From Inia geoffrensis (taxonomy: Eukaryota; Chordata; Mammalia; Artiodactyla; Iniidae), in assembly GCA_036417435.1 (NCBI GenBank), contig CM070903.1:86276001-86340000 (forward strand): a stretch of DNA of 64,000 bases, written 5' to 3'. The notes beneath the pieces were generated by a model, which was not told the DNA's origin, did not search any database, and was given only the letters and a program-made list of their open reading frames with translations. Shown here piece after piece: positions 34,755-45,352 of the stretch. The position numbers and the translations under genes were made by a program. The stretch's first letter is position 1. The number at the start of each line of letters is the position of its first letter.

Positions 34755-35032
34755 GATAAATCCACTACTCGTCCTTCAAGTTCCAACAAGAGTACCTCCT
34801 ACTTTTAAAACATTTGGTCAATCTCCCCTGCAGACTCTGCTGTCCTAATTTTCCAGGACATTTCTTACATGCCTCTATTATGTTATAACCATCTGCATGT
34901 CCATCAACCACCCTAGACTGTGAGCTTCTCGAGGTCAGGGCCTCAAGGGCCTGTTTCTCTTATATCACCCGCCCCTGTGCATGTGCAAGCTCCATGGGCA
35001 CACAGTCAGTATCTACTGGGTGAATGGAATAC
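34755..35032 (+). mobile_element. LINE-2 3' end
   Basis: 'ctactcgtccttcaagttcc', 'acatttcttacatgcctcta', 'ccctagactgtgagcttctc', 'gaggtcagggcctcaagggc' and 'ctactgggtgaatgg' follow the last 280 bp of L2. Confidence 0.85.
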
Positions 35033-36194
35033 CTGACTTTATCACTTTCGGGATACAGCTTACCCCTAATTTGCAAAGTTGAATTCCTTTTGATCTCAGT
35101 GTGCGCCCTGCACGGTGGGCTTCAGAGTCTGAATAATTGCAGTATCTGAGGCAACATCACCACCAGTTCCGAACTGAGACCTTCCCAGACTTGGAGGGGC
35201 AGCTCTGGAGTCAGTTATGTTTAACAACCTGACCATGAATCATGTTCTCTTCATTAAAGGAAATGAACGAGGAAGAGGAACATGTCCAAGTCCATCTGGA
35301 CAGGGTCGCCATCCCGTCCTCTGGCTCAGCTCCAATACAAGACACTGCTAAGGCATCCTGGGGTACCTGGGCCATCCATCCCGAGACCATCAGTGCCGGC
35401 TTAGTTTTTGGAGCGACCAAAACTCTCAAAACAGAAATATGAAACAAGGAGATTTCAGACCACAAATCCAAAATCTAAATCTGTTCAGCTTAAACTCTCT
35501 CGTATGTCGAGAAACTGCTCAGGCACGATCAGACATCATCTTCTGCAACACTCTGCACTCTGCTGCTCTTCCCTCAGCCCCACCCTGCCCCCAACACACA
35601 TGTGTAAACATCTAGAAAATCAGTTCAGCTTCTTTCTGTACATATATGCTGCTTGTTCCAATAGCTCTGGTGAGTGACCGTGTAAAAGTCCACATCTGCC
35701 CAGATGTGAAAAGAAAGACGCACCCCGCGATGCAAATGATAAGCCTTTGAGAATTGGAACCCAGCAATTTCAGCAACTCCTTATTCAGGCCAAAGCGCTC
35801 TTTTGGAAATGTAGTCACGTTGAGTGTGACGGGGGGGTGAACAATTACACCCGGGTTGAGATGACTCATTTAAAGAGCATAATTCGAATATCTTATTCAT
35901 CTTGCAATATAATCAAACTCCTGAGGGGCTGCTACACTCCTTGCAGGAAAGAAAAAAAAGTGACAAAGGGGGAAAATGCAGAGACATTACAGGGCCTGGC
36001 TGGCAGTTGCCAGGAGCTAAAGGGCGTCAGGGTGAGCAGGACGCCGCCTGCCATCACAGCCAGCAGTCCCCAGCAGACTTCACAGAGCAAACTAGCAAAT
36101 TCCCCACTGCTCTTCCCAGACTCGAGAGTCCCCACCGGCCACTCACTCTGTCTGCCTGAAAAACACATGAATGCTAGGCTGAGATCTCTCCATC
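35033..36194. other. Unique sequence carrying the longest frame outside obvious repeats
   Basis: A frame of 187 codons (35747-36310, plus) runs through this stretch and into an L2 relic. It has no signal peptide, domain or coherent composition, and overlaps other open frames in the same region on both strands (35902-36159 plus, 35932-36168 minus). I treat it as chance. No promoter or splice pattern is convincing. Confidence 0.5.
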
Positions 36195-36500
36195 GTCAAA
36201 ATGTGCTGAGTGTCTACTATGTACTAGTACTGGGGAGGCAAAGACAGGACAAAATTTCTCCCCCGGAAGGAGCTCTCACGATAATAGGGAAGACAGACAA
36301 AACAGTGTGACCAGTGCTAGAACAGAGAGGTAGAAAAGACCCTTCTGAGCAAACAGGGAATGGTACTTGAGAGTGCAAAGCAGGCTTCACAGAACGCATG
36401 CCTCATGTGCCTTGAAAGATGAGTAGACTTCTCTAGATGAGTAAGGAGGGTATCCTGGGCCTACACAAGGCTCAGAAACACCATAGGCCACGGGGAGTGG
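36195..36500 (-). mobile_element. LINE-2 3' fragment
   Basis: Plus-strand landmarks: 'gagtgtctactatgtactag', 'ggaaggagctctcacgataa', 'gggaagacagacaaaacagt', 'gaccagtgctagaacagaga'. These are the reverse complement of the L2 3' end. Confidence 0.75.
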
Positions 36501-37452
36501 TCTGTGAGGATGGGTTGAAAGTATATGGGGTGGGCGGTTAGCTTTTACACCTATGCCCAGCCTTGGGCCGTCTCTCCAGCCTTATTTCCCCCACTGCTTT
36601 CTCTTGACTTACAGTCTGGGCACATCCCTAAATACAGCCCCGTTGCCTCTCCTGACCTTCCTCTCCGAATGTGTGCCCTGCCCTCTCACTTGAGTCCCTC
36701 ACCCTGTTCCCTTCTCTGTCTGGACCCTCATCTCTCTGTGAAGCCTCCCCACATCCCTGGGAAGACCGAGGTGCCTGCCCCTCTATGCTTCCCATATGGC
36801 CACTTGGTCAGACTATGTCTCCACCTCACAAAGGCATAGACGCAGTTCCTCCTTCAGGGAGCTTGGGAACCCAGAGCTCTAAAACACAAAGTAAAAGGCA
36901 CAAGCAGTGAGCGCAATTCCTGCTGCCCAGATGATCACTGTTATGATAGAGGTTCCAGGGACCCAAGGTCACAGTCTTCAGAGAGCTCCACTCCTAGCCA
37001 TCCCCCTCATCTCTTCCAATTCCAGGGTCCCTTGCTGCCTTGTCTCAATCTATGACCCCAATTTTGTTTCATCTCCTTAATACTCCATTTAAGGGTTGCT
37101 CCGTTCTTTTCTCACCCCACGACCAATTGTCTTGGGAGACTACACAATGGTGAGAGAGAGCACGAGCTTTGACTTCAGGCAGGACTGGGCTGGAATCCCA
37201 GCTCCAGGAATATGATGACTTGCTGTGAGGACTTAAGAGGATGACGTGGCACTGTTCCAAGACACAGCAAACACTCAGAAAGCCCCAGGTCTCATGGTTG
37301 TTGATTAGACTCGGGGTCATCCAGTGCAGCTGGCACCTATCTCCAAGCTTCGGACCTATTGTCCTGAGTTCCACCCATTTTCTTACCCATCCTGTCCCTT
37401 AACCCTCAACAAGAGCAGCAGGTCCTACACAACTCTGGGACTTCACAAGCTT
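36501..37452. other. GC-richer unique sequence
   Basis: No gene seen. 36560-36830 is pyrimidine-rich with two overlapping frames lacking recognisable content. 37140-37290 has weak MIR-like character ('gaatcccagctccaggaata'). Confidence 0.4.
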
Positions 37453-37534
37453 CATGAAAGAGGTGGCATTTCTGATGAACCTGAAAGACGTGGCATGAAA
37501 GAGGTGGCATTTCCGACGGACCTGAAAGACAGGT
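37453..37534. repeat. 41-bp tandem duplication
   Basis: The unit beginning 'catgaaagaggtggcattt' occurs at 37453-37493 and again from 37494, with a few substitutions (for example 'ctgatgaac' against 'ccgacggac'). The content resembles reverse-oriented L2 ('aggtgacatttgagc...gacctgaa' type). 41 is not a multiple of three, which argues against the frame that crosses it being coding. Confidence 0.88.
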
Positions 37535-37589
37535 ATCATTTGGCATGGCTCCAAAACCCACAGCCGATGAGGCAGGTGACGTTGGGACT

Positions 37590-37820
37590 TCAGTTAGCTC
37601 ATCTGCAAAATGAGAGGCTTAACCTTCGTGTGGAGTTACCAAGTTCAGATACCAGCCTGTGCATGTATCAGAACAGGAGCTCAGGTAAGATACCGAATAT
37701 GTTGGTGTCTTCATTTCCCTCATCTGTAAAATGGTGACAAGAGCAAAATACTTCCTTTGCAATGCTGCTGCAGAGACGGCGCTAACAACCGTACCTGGCA
37801 CACAGTAGGAATTTTAACAG
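37590..37820 (+). repeat. MIR-like remnant
   Basis: 'ttagctcatctgcaaaatga' near 37595, then 'ttccctcatctgtaaaatgg' at 37714-37733 and the tail 'acctggcacacagtaggaat'. Two MIR-like cores in a row suggest two overlapping relics. Confidence 0.65.
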
Positions 37821-37864
37821 AAAGAGAAGAAGAAAAATGGTGGCTGTCAAAAGTCTTTCAAGTT

Positions 37865-38079
37865 GGGCTTCCCTGGTGGCGCAGTGGTTGAGAGTTCTCT
37901 CCCGCCGCAGGGGACGCGGGTTCGTGCCTGGTCCGGGAAGATCCCACGTGCCATGGAGCGGCTGGGCCCGTGAGCCATGGCCACTGAGCCTGCGCGTCTG
38001 GAGCCTCTGCTCCGCAACGGGAGAGGCCACAACAGTGAGAGGTTCGCGTACCACAAAAAAAAAAAAAAAAAAAAAAAAA
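37865..38079 (+). mobile_element. CHR-2-type SINE, followed by a second A-tail
   Basis: Head 'gggcttccctggtggcgcag', B box 'gggttcgtgcctgg' (one base lost), CHR-2-type body and a long A tail at 38055-38079. After 54 bp of other sequence a second run of about 23 A occurs at 38133-38155. I cannot find a convincing TSD directly after the first tail. The overlapping frames of up to 132 codons are SINE shadows. Confidence 0.92.
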
Positions 38080-38157
38080 GAAAGAAGGGGAAAAAATCAC
38101 AGTCCTTCCTATGACAGAAATGACCATACAGCAAAAAAAAAAAAAAAAAAAAAAATC

Positions 38158-38669
38158 TGGAAACCAACCTGGGGCTCGTCTGTGATACAACATGAAAATT
38201 TCCTTCTGATACATTTTTCAAAAAAATTGATTTGAGTACATGCTATTCCTTTCCAGAAACATGTTGTCTTCAGAAAATGTAATTGTATTATCAGGAAGAC
38301 AGAAAAGCAATTGTAAAAGTCCTGAAAGCAAATAAAACTCAAGTAAGCTTTTGATTTCTACCTCAGACTTCACCTGCCTTTCCAAGAGCAAGGGCTATCA
38401 AACAGGGATGCAGGCACCACTTGTGCCCTTGAGCAACTTGTGGAAACCCTGGAAAACAAACAGACCACAGAACTATAACCAACTGTTGGCCAAAGTCAAC
38501 CCAGCCTCAGCTATCCCTCAATTTTGTCTGTGACAGATCAGTATGGACCCCTTCCAGAATCTTACGACCCATTTCCAGACTCTGGCTCACGAGGTCCTAA
38601 TTAGTTCCTAAAAGAAATGCCAGGAGTCCTAGTCCCATTCTACCCAACATGCCTTGCCCTGACCTACTG
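38158..38669. other. Unique sequence
   Basis: No feature recognised. Confidence 0.4.
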
Positions 38670-38832
38670 TTAGGAAAACGTTATCACATTGCACGGGAGG
38701 GTCTGCGTGTCCGTCTACCCGAGAGACTGAGCTCAAGGGCATGTCTCCTTCACCTTTCTCTCCCCAGTGCCTCCTGCATGTCTGTCACCACATCTACTGT
38801 GTTTTCAAGCCCTGGAATCCAGGGCAGCCTGA
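38670..38832 (+). mobile_element. LINE-2 fragment
   Basis: 'gttatcacattgcacgggag', 'gtctgcgtgtccgtctaccc', 'gagactgagctcaagggcat' and 'cccagtgcctcctgcatgt' fit the forward L2 3' end. Confidence 0.65.
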
Positions 38833-39504
38833 CACCAAAGTGTACTCTCTTACAACTGCACCTGCTGCCTCCCAAAGGACTGAAGAAAAAGGTGCCTGCA
38901 ATAAAGGAAAAATGAGCAGTCACCTCCCATGCCATTCTTTCCACCCAGGATACCCTTTCCTCTCAGCTTGGGGACTCTTCAAGTTTCCTCTGGAAGGCAT
39001 CCTTTACTGAGCCCCACTGGATTCTGACTATCTCCACCCTGCTGTTCTTAGCGCATGTGGACTCAATGGGTATTAAGAGGACGTGCTGCCTCTTTTCACT
39101 CTTAAGCGCTCTGCTGCCCGGAGTAGCTCCTCTCTGGGCTCTGTCCTTTGGCTCACCTATCTGCTTGTCCACTCAGAAAGCTCCCTGCTTCCCAAGCCTC
39201 CCTCTTCCCACCCTCCTTTCCCGCAAAAGTTGCATCTCTGAGGTGGACTGATCAGGGCCCGAGTAGGAGATTCTCATCTGACTATTCATCACAATCCTCA
39301 ACAGAGGTTAAAAATAATAACAGATGGCTATGTGCGGACACTGTTTTTGGAAGGAAACAGATCTCAAGGTACTATTAGAAACGTCTGCCTTTGGGGAGGA
39401 GGACTGAGGGTTAGGTGGAAGAGACACAGAGATTTTCTTTTCTGTACTATGAATTTTCACTTTGGGCATGCATGTCACTTAGTTTTTAAGAAATGGAAAA
39501 ATTC
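38833..39504. other. Unique sequence; possible old L1 end at 39320-39495
   Basis: No gene. 39320-39495 has an L1M 3'-end texture but cannot be assigned firmly. Confidence 0.4.
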
Positions 39505-39605
39505 AGATGCTCAAGGGCTGCTCCCAGAGATGATTATTCAGTATATCTAGGAAGCCTCGGCATCTGTATTTTATTTAAAGCTCTGGGTGATTTTGATGCA
39601 AAGGG
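39505..39605. mobile_element. MER5A-like fragment
   Basis: 'cccagagatgattattcagt', 'atatctaggaagcctcggca', 'tctgtattttatttaaagct' and 'ctgggtgattttgatgca' match the central and terminal part of a MER5A-type hAT element. The left end is missing or replaced. Confidence 0.7.
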
Positions 39606-39625
39606 AGAGTTGGGACTGGGGGAGG

Positions 39626-39627
<2 letters not shown>

Positions 39628-39668
<41 letters not shown>
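39628..39668. repeat. (GT)n microsatellite
   Basis: About 20 uninterrupted GT units. Likely polymorphic. Confidence 0.97.
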
Positions 39669-39670
<2 letters not shown>

Positions 39671-39889
39671 TTGTGTAGGTGTGAGTGCATATGTGATTGT
39701 GTGTGGTGGGCCGCAAAACTTCATAGGTAAAAAAATATAAAAATATTCCTCCTTCCCAGTACACCTCGTGTAGAAATTTCCCCTGCCTTCTCCCAGGAGT
39801 CAGATCAGACCCTGGGCTCAGACAGTCATCTTCCCCCAAGGAAAGGCCAGAATGGAATTTGTTCCCCACTGGAGCGCAGGTACTGAAGG

Positions 39890-40085
39890 GTGCTGAGCAC
39901 AGAGTCGGGAGCTAGGCAGCCCAGGCTCAAGTCCTGGCCCTCACTGTGTGCCTTTGGGGCATTTCCCTCTGCCTGTTTCCTCACGTAGGACTGTGTGAAA
40001 ATAACATGTGCTGCTATGTCCGGAGTACCTAGAGCCAGGCCTGGTATCGGGGAAGCACCGTGTAATCACCAGCTATTAGCACAAG
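39890..40085 (+). repeat. MIR SINE remnant
   Basis: 'gctgagcacagagtcgggag', 'cccaggctcaagtcctggcc', 'actgtgtgcctttggggcat', 'ctgcctgtttcctcacgtag' and 'agagccaggcctggtatcgg' make a nearly full forward MIR. Confidence 0.82.
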
Positions 40086-40280
40086 CTAGAGAAGCAGGTG
40101 AGCACCTTGTCATTAAGGCGGGAGCCGGGTCACCCTCTTCTGTGTCCCTGCAGAGCCCTCTTCCTGTCCCTGTGGAAGCGCACCACGATGTCATTATTTG
40201 TTTACATTCCTGTCTGCATTGCTGGAACTTTTGTGACCTAAGGGAAGTACTGCATCTCATTTAATTTTTTGTTGTACTTC

Positions 40281-40321
40281 ACACGTAAACTAGTGGCCTT
40301 TGTGCACCTGTAAGGCACACC
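40281..40321. repeat. 41-bp dispersed direct repeat, copy 1
   Basis: Core 'agtggcctttgtgcacctgt', with matching sequence on both sides ('acacgtaaa' before, 'gcacacc' after). A second copy with four substitutions lies 856 bp downstream. I do not recognise it as part of a known dispersed repeat. Confidence 0.9.
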
Positions 40322-40598
40322 AAGGAAGGAGTCACTTGGTTAAAAAGCCCAGCCCACCTTGCAGGTAAGTGCCAGACCAAAGAGGGGTAAGTTATGAGGA
40401 GTAGTAAGGGTGGAAATTCCTGGAGTAGAGAGCCTGTCCACATTGCGGGAGACACTCAGATTTCCCTCAAATGGCTGCCACCTTGCCTCTGTCTCCCTTT
40501 CTCTGGGGCCAGCTAGATCTCCAGTGTTTCTCAGAGAACGCATAAGGGCTAAGTTTTAGCTCTTCACTATCATTTTTGAAACCCTGAGTAGAGACAAT

Positions 40599-40600
<2 letters not shown>

Positions 40601-40641
<41 letters not shown>
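40601..40641. repeat. (CA)n microsatellite
   Basis: About 20 CA units, pure. Confidence 0.97.
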
Positions 40642-40642
<1 letters not shown>

Positions 40643-42085
40643 GCTATACTACTCGCCTTCCAGAATGATTCAGTTGCCACCTGTTCCATTTTCTGAGTAT
40701 GTCCTTTCCAATGGTTCAGCTGCGGGCTCCTCTTTCTTCCTGACCTAGCCATGCTTCACTCTCCTCTTCCTCCAACGACTCACGCATTCACTTCCCTCAG
40801 AGCCTTTCAGCGTTTTGTCACCTTAGGCTGAAATTCGGCCTCTCTACCTAGGCGGGGGCTCCTCGGCAATGACTCTTTTCTTCTCCTGTGTGACATACTC
40901 CCAGATTTTGATACATTCCTCTCCTCAGCTGACTTTCTCTGAGACCCCTGTAGAAAGCAAACAAGGTGTTAACTTGGTCTCCATATCAGTGGGAGTGGGG
41001 CAGGGTGGAGGTGGAAGGCAGGCTTATCGCTAAGGAAAGAAGTTCTTTTAGTAGAGTCTGCAGATACTTGAAAGAGAGGATTATGTTGTGTCCTGTTCTA
41101 AAATCCTAGAATATTCACTTCGTCAGCAGTGGCTTCGCACGTAAAGCAGTGGCCTTTGTGCACCTGTAAAGCACACCCCTTGTTTTTTATTAAAAGTGCA
41201 CAGGGATAACCTTGCCCCGCTTTTGCCACTATTACTAACGTGCAGACCTTATCACATTACAAATTGTGTTATGAAAATTGAGTGCCAACGCAGGGGAAAA
41301 CTGATAGGACAAAGCTACCTGCACTGTTGATAAGGGAGCCGACTTCCTTCAGACCTAAGCCAGCTCCCTCCTGGGCCCGTGAATAAACTGCAACCTCTTC
41401 AGCCCCAACCTCCTCTGCAAACTCGCCCCCATCAAAGGACTCGGTGAGGACCATCCGCCAAGTGCTCCGCAGCCGTCCTGAAGAATTGGCTCCATCTGCA
41501 CCAGGGCCAGCAGTTTGCATTCAGAGCAACCAGCAGGCCTTTAAACAGACAGGGACACAGTCCAATCCACACAGTTGTTTGTTTTTATAAGGACATCTTC
41601 CCATAGTTTCCACTTCAGTCTTCCAAACCATACTTGTAATTAGGGCATCATCCTCACTTCTGTGATCTTATCCTCATCCTGTGTGAACTAGGAATCCTCC
41701 TAAACAAAAGATGGGCAGGGGCCGGGGTGGTGGTGAGCTTCTCACTCTAGATATGCCCAGGGGCTCTCCCCAAGGATTTTAGCCCCCCTCTTGCCACCTC
41801 TTGCCACTACACACACAGCACTGTGCCAATGGGGAGGAGAAGGCTTCCATCTCCAGCTCATTACCTTCTGTTGCTGTGTGCATCTTCCATAGGAACGGGG
41901 CACCCGAGTCCAGCAACCAATAGAAGAAACCAAGGGGATGACCGCTCAAGGCTTTCCTTTGCCCACCAAAACCAAAAGTGGGCTGAAACCAATAAGGAAC
42001 TGGCTGGTTTAACCTTCTAAAATAACCTCTCATTCTTTCTGGGAAAACCCTGCCCGATGACCCAAACTGATTTTCCTCATTTCCA
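40642..42085. other. Unique GC-moderate sequence
   Basis: Apart from the direct repeat listed separately, no repeat or gene is seen. Antisense frames at 41742-42033 lack recognisable content. Confidence 0.4.
41137..41177. repeat. 41-bp dispersed direct repeat, copy 2
   Basis: Same core 'agtggcctttgtgcacctgt', preceded by 'gcacgtaaa' and followed by 'aaagcacacc'. 37 of 41 bases equal copy 1 at 40281. Confidence 0.9.
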
Positions 42086-42097
42086 ATGCAAATTGCT

Positions 42098-42138
42098 CAC
42101 ACACAGACACATACACAGACACACACACACACACACAG

Positions 42139-42174
<36 letters not shown>
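42098..42174. repeat. Compound (CA)n microsatellite
   Basis: CA units interrupted by 'ga' and 'ta' steps, ending in about 15 pure CA units. Third CA/TG array within 2.6 kb. Confidence 0.97.
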
Positions 42175-42176
<2 letters not shown>

Positions 42177-42280
42177 TGGAGTATTTTTGTGAGGTAAATG
42201 CTGGCGTTGAGAACGTCCAAGTTCAGCACCACTTTTTAACTTTCCATCACCGGGCCTTATCTTTCCAGATGAAAAGGTCT

Positions 42281-42303
42281 GGGGCGGGGTGGGGGGGGGG
42301 AGG
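42281..42303 (+). other. G-quadruplex motif
   Basis: Four-G, C, four-G, T, ten-G, A, two-G. It satisfies the usual four-tract rule with one-base loops on the plus strand. Confidence 0.85.
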
Positions 42304-43279
42304 TGATCATAGAGATGAGACTGGCTTTTATTAAAAGAGTGTTTTCCCAGACCTTAACTAAACCTCATCCACTTTTGTCAGTCAGGGCCGACAGCTGAGA
42401 GCAATATTAGAGGAGGTAATTGCACGTATCAGTCAACAGCTTTTGTCCCATGGCCGCTGAGAATTACAGTAAAACGGGCACAGGAAAACAGCATACTGGA
42501 TTAAAGGCAAAAAAGATCTTTCTCCAGTTTCTCCCTGCTCACCAGCTGTTATGTTCGGCTGTAGAGACAGAAGCAGCAATAATATCTCGGGGAAATCTAG
42601 CCTACCACAGTCTGGGCTGTTTTCCTCCTCCTGTTTTTCCCTCTGTCTTGAAAGTGATTAATCTTTGACTTTAAAGAGACACTTTTTCACAGAGGATTCT
42701 ATCTCACCATAGCAACGAAGCTATTAACCATATATGCATTTTTTTTTCTCCCAGTAAAGTATATGAACACATATAAACCTGAACCTTCTACCATTTCTTG
42801 GGCTGACTATAAAACCACCACCTCAGAGCCTTTGATGTCATTTGGTAACAGGTCCCAGCAGTTGCTCAAGTCAACAGTTGGCAAGACACATGCACATTTT
42901 ATGTACAGTTGATTGTGAATCACAAACTCAAGCTGATGAAGAGGTAGCATAGGGGTTTGACATTCGCCCCAGGTGAATGTCCCTGTGCCCTTGGCACAAA
43001 TCCCCGCAAGATAAGTGTCATTGTCGCCAGGTCCCTGAGGCTCCAGACACCACAGACTGTGCCCCACCCCAGCGTTGAAGGAACGCCCTTTCTCTCCACC
43101 ATGAGAAAATAACTAAGCCTGTCCAAAAAGCTGCCAGAGACTTTGGATTTGAAAGAGGATAAGAGGTGCATCCTTAGGGCTAAGTCAAGGGTACCTTAGA
43201 GGGAGTTGTTATTCATGAGTTTGAGCCTTAAATACTTGAAATCCTCTGGTATCTCAGGGTAGCCAAGGCTGACTTCATG
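42304..43279. other. Unique sequence
   Basis: No feature recognised. Confidence 0.4.
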
Positions 43280-43416
43280 ATGCAGTGATGAACAGTTATT
43301 ATTTCTATTTTACAGACCAAGACACTGAGGTTTACAGACGTAAGGCAACTCAACCAGGTTAATATATCCAATGAGTACTGTAGGCAGGATTCAAACTCAC
43401 CTCTGTCTTGCTCATG
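43280..43416 (-). repeat. MIR fragment
   Basis: 'tattttacagaccaagacac', 'tgaggtttacagacgtaagg', 'caactcaaccaggttaatat' and 'aggattcaaactcacctctg' are a reverse MIR core. Confidence 0.82.
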
Positions 43417-43639
43417 GCACTACAACTATCTCACCTTTGGGTTTGTGCTTGTCTAGCAGTATTTGATTGCGGACACCAGGGATGTAAGGAGCTATCAGAG
43501 AAATCTGTAGTAGCTTCCGGGGTATCAGATTTACCCAAACATTGGTGGGCGTCAAATGGAACAGGAGGAGGGTGGTGTGGGATTAAGTAATTGCATTGAT
43601 GAGTATTTCAAAACATGCTTTTTCATGTTAAATTCAATG

Positions 43640-44460
43640 GCTGTATTAGAGAGCCAATGCCACATTTCTATTCTTTGAAAAGACTGAATAGGTAATGAAT
43701 TAACATGATTCAAAATTCCAACACTACAAAATGGCACAAAGTGGAAAGTTTCTCTCACACTTATCCTCCAAGCCCCAATAGCAAATTCCCCTCTCAATAT
43801 GCAAATTATTGTCTATTTTATGCATATGCATATATACCTATAAGTCTTTTTTCCTTTCGGACACAAATAGTAGCCCACTAAACATGCTTTTCCACATTTT
43901 GCTCCTTTTCATTTAACAAGGAATCTTGGAGTTCACATCTGTGAACAAAGTCCTCCCTTATTCTTATTTACAGCTGTTAATATTTTATTAAATTGACGCA
44001 TCATTATTTATTTAACCAGTCCTATTACTGTACAACCAGTCCTATTACTGTACTTTCAGGATGTTCTGAAAACGGTACTACTATAAACAATACCTCAGTG
44101 AATAATCTTTTACATGGATCATTTCAGACATTTGAGAAAATATATGTGGGATTCACTGCTACAGGTGGAACTGCTCAGTCAAAAGACATTTGCATTTCAT
44201 TTTGATAGATATTAACAAATCTCTCTCTGGAAGTTTTATCAGTTGGCAGAGAGCCATCTCCCAGGGTTATCAGACTCTTTTATGTTGGCCAGTCTGATAG
44301 GTGAAAAATGAAATTTCACTGTCACTGCAATTTACATTTCTCTTCCGATGAGTGGGGCTGAGAAGATTTTCGTGTGCTTAAGATCCTTTACTTCTCTTTT
44401 ATTTTCTGCAAACTGTCTTTGCTCACTTTTTATCGGGCTTGGGGTGTTCTTTAATTGGCT
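43640..44460 (-). mobile_element. Old L1M 3'-UTR, long fragment
   Basis: The plus strand follows the reverse of the old L1 3' UTR for about 800 bp: 'atgcttttccacattttgct', 'ccttttcatttaacaaggaa', 'tatttacagctgttaatatt', 'ctataaacaatacctcagtg', 'ggtggaactgctcagtcaaa', 'ttttgatagatattaacaaa', and 'acatttctcttccgatgagt'. A 20-bp tandem duplication lies inside. Confidence 0.82.
44014..44053. repeat. Perfect 20-bp tandem duplication inside L1M
   Basis: 'aaccagtcctattactgtac' twice in a row (44014-44033, 44034-44053). Standard L1 copies have one such segment, so the duplication arose after insertion. Confidence 0.95.
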
Positions 44461-44889
44461 TGTTGAGTACAGAAACTAGACCTTTGTCTGAGACTTGAAT
44501 TGCACAGTTTCTCCAGGCCCAACAATCTGTCTTCTCTTGTCAGTTTCCACTGAGGACCCCAGCCCCACAATGGTGGCGCTGGCATCAGCAGCCTGACCAT
44601 CCCCTCCCCATGGTGACCCACCCGTACCTGAACTCTCGTGAAATCTACTTGCTGCCTGGCCAAGCTTTCTTCCGCAGCCGGGGTTCATCCCCCATGGCCT
44701 GCACTTCTCCAAAAGACAGCTAAGTTACCTTGAGCTAGCTATCCACCTTCAGGCTCCCCTGAGAAGATAAAGAGGTAAGGAGAAAAGTGAGAACTGCCGC
44801 ATATTCTCAACACCAAACCGCAACCCAGAATTCATACACACCACTATTTCTTGTCCACTGAGCACTCCCAATATCATGTAGAGGGGCTT

Positions 44890-45112
44890 GATAATGATAA
44901 TCACTATCATGTATTGAACATTTATTATGTGCCAAGCACCAACGAAAATACTTTACATATATTAACTTATTTCATCCTCAAAATATCTCCTGAATTATCA
45001 TCAGCTCATTCTACAGATGACAACACAAGTGATGAAAATGTTAAATGATTTGCAAAGGGTCATAAGGCTAGTATGAAGATAGGATCGAAAGCCAAGCATT
45101 CTGGACTATATA
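44890..45112 (-). repeat. MIR SINE remnant
   Basis: 'catttattatgtgccaagca', 'acttatttcatcctcaaaat', 'cattctacagatgacaacac' and 'gatttgcaaagggtcataag' give a reverse MIR. Confidence 0.85.
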
Positions 45113-45352
45113 TCAACCTAACCAGACTCTGACATTGCTGTAAACTTTATCAGGAACCCTGGTCGCCACTCAAGTCACGTATATCACACGCATATACCCA
45201 CACATACACACAGTACAGAGAAATTTCACTAATACTTTATGGTATTGAGGAAAACATATCCTAGTACCAACATGATACGAGGTCTTGTGGCACTTATGTA
45301 AACTATGATACTGAAAATTAAAGATGCTTTAGGCCTTAGCTTGCCTAGTTTT

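Noticed and set aside
38133..38155. Second A run as the tail of an independent SINE or pseudogene
   Set aside because: Only 54 bp separate it from the first tail and no SINE head or gene-like body lies there. Kept instead as a candidate transduction.
41742..42033. Overlapping frames on both strands near the CA arrays
   Set aside because: No domain, and the frames are antisense to one another; consistent with chance.
39628..42174. Regularly spaced CA/TG arrays as a CRISPR-like or satellite array
   Set aside because: They are simple dinucleotide microsatellites with unrelated sequence between; no constant repeat/spacer pattern.
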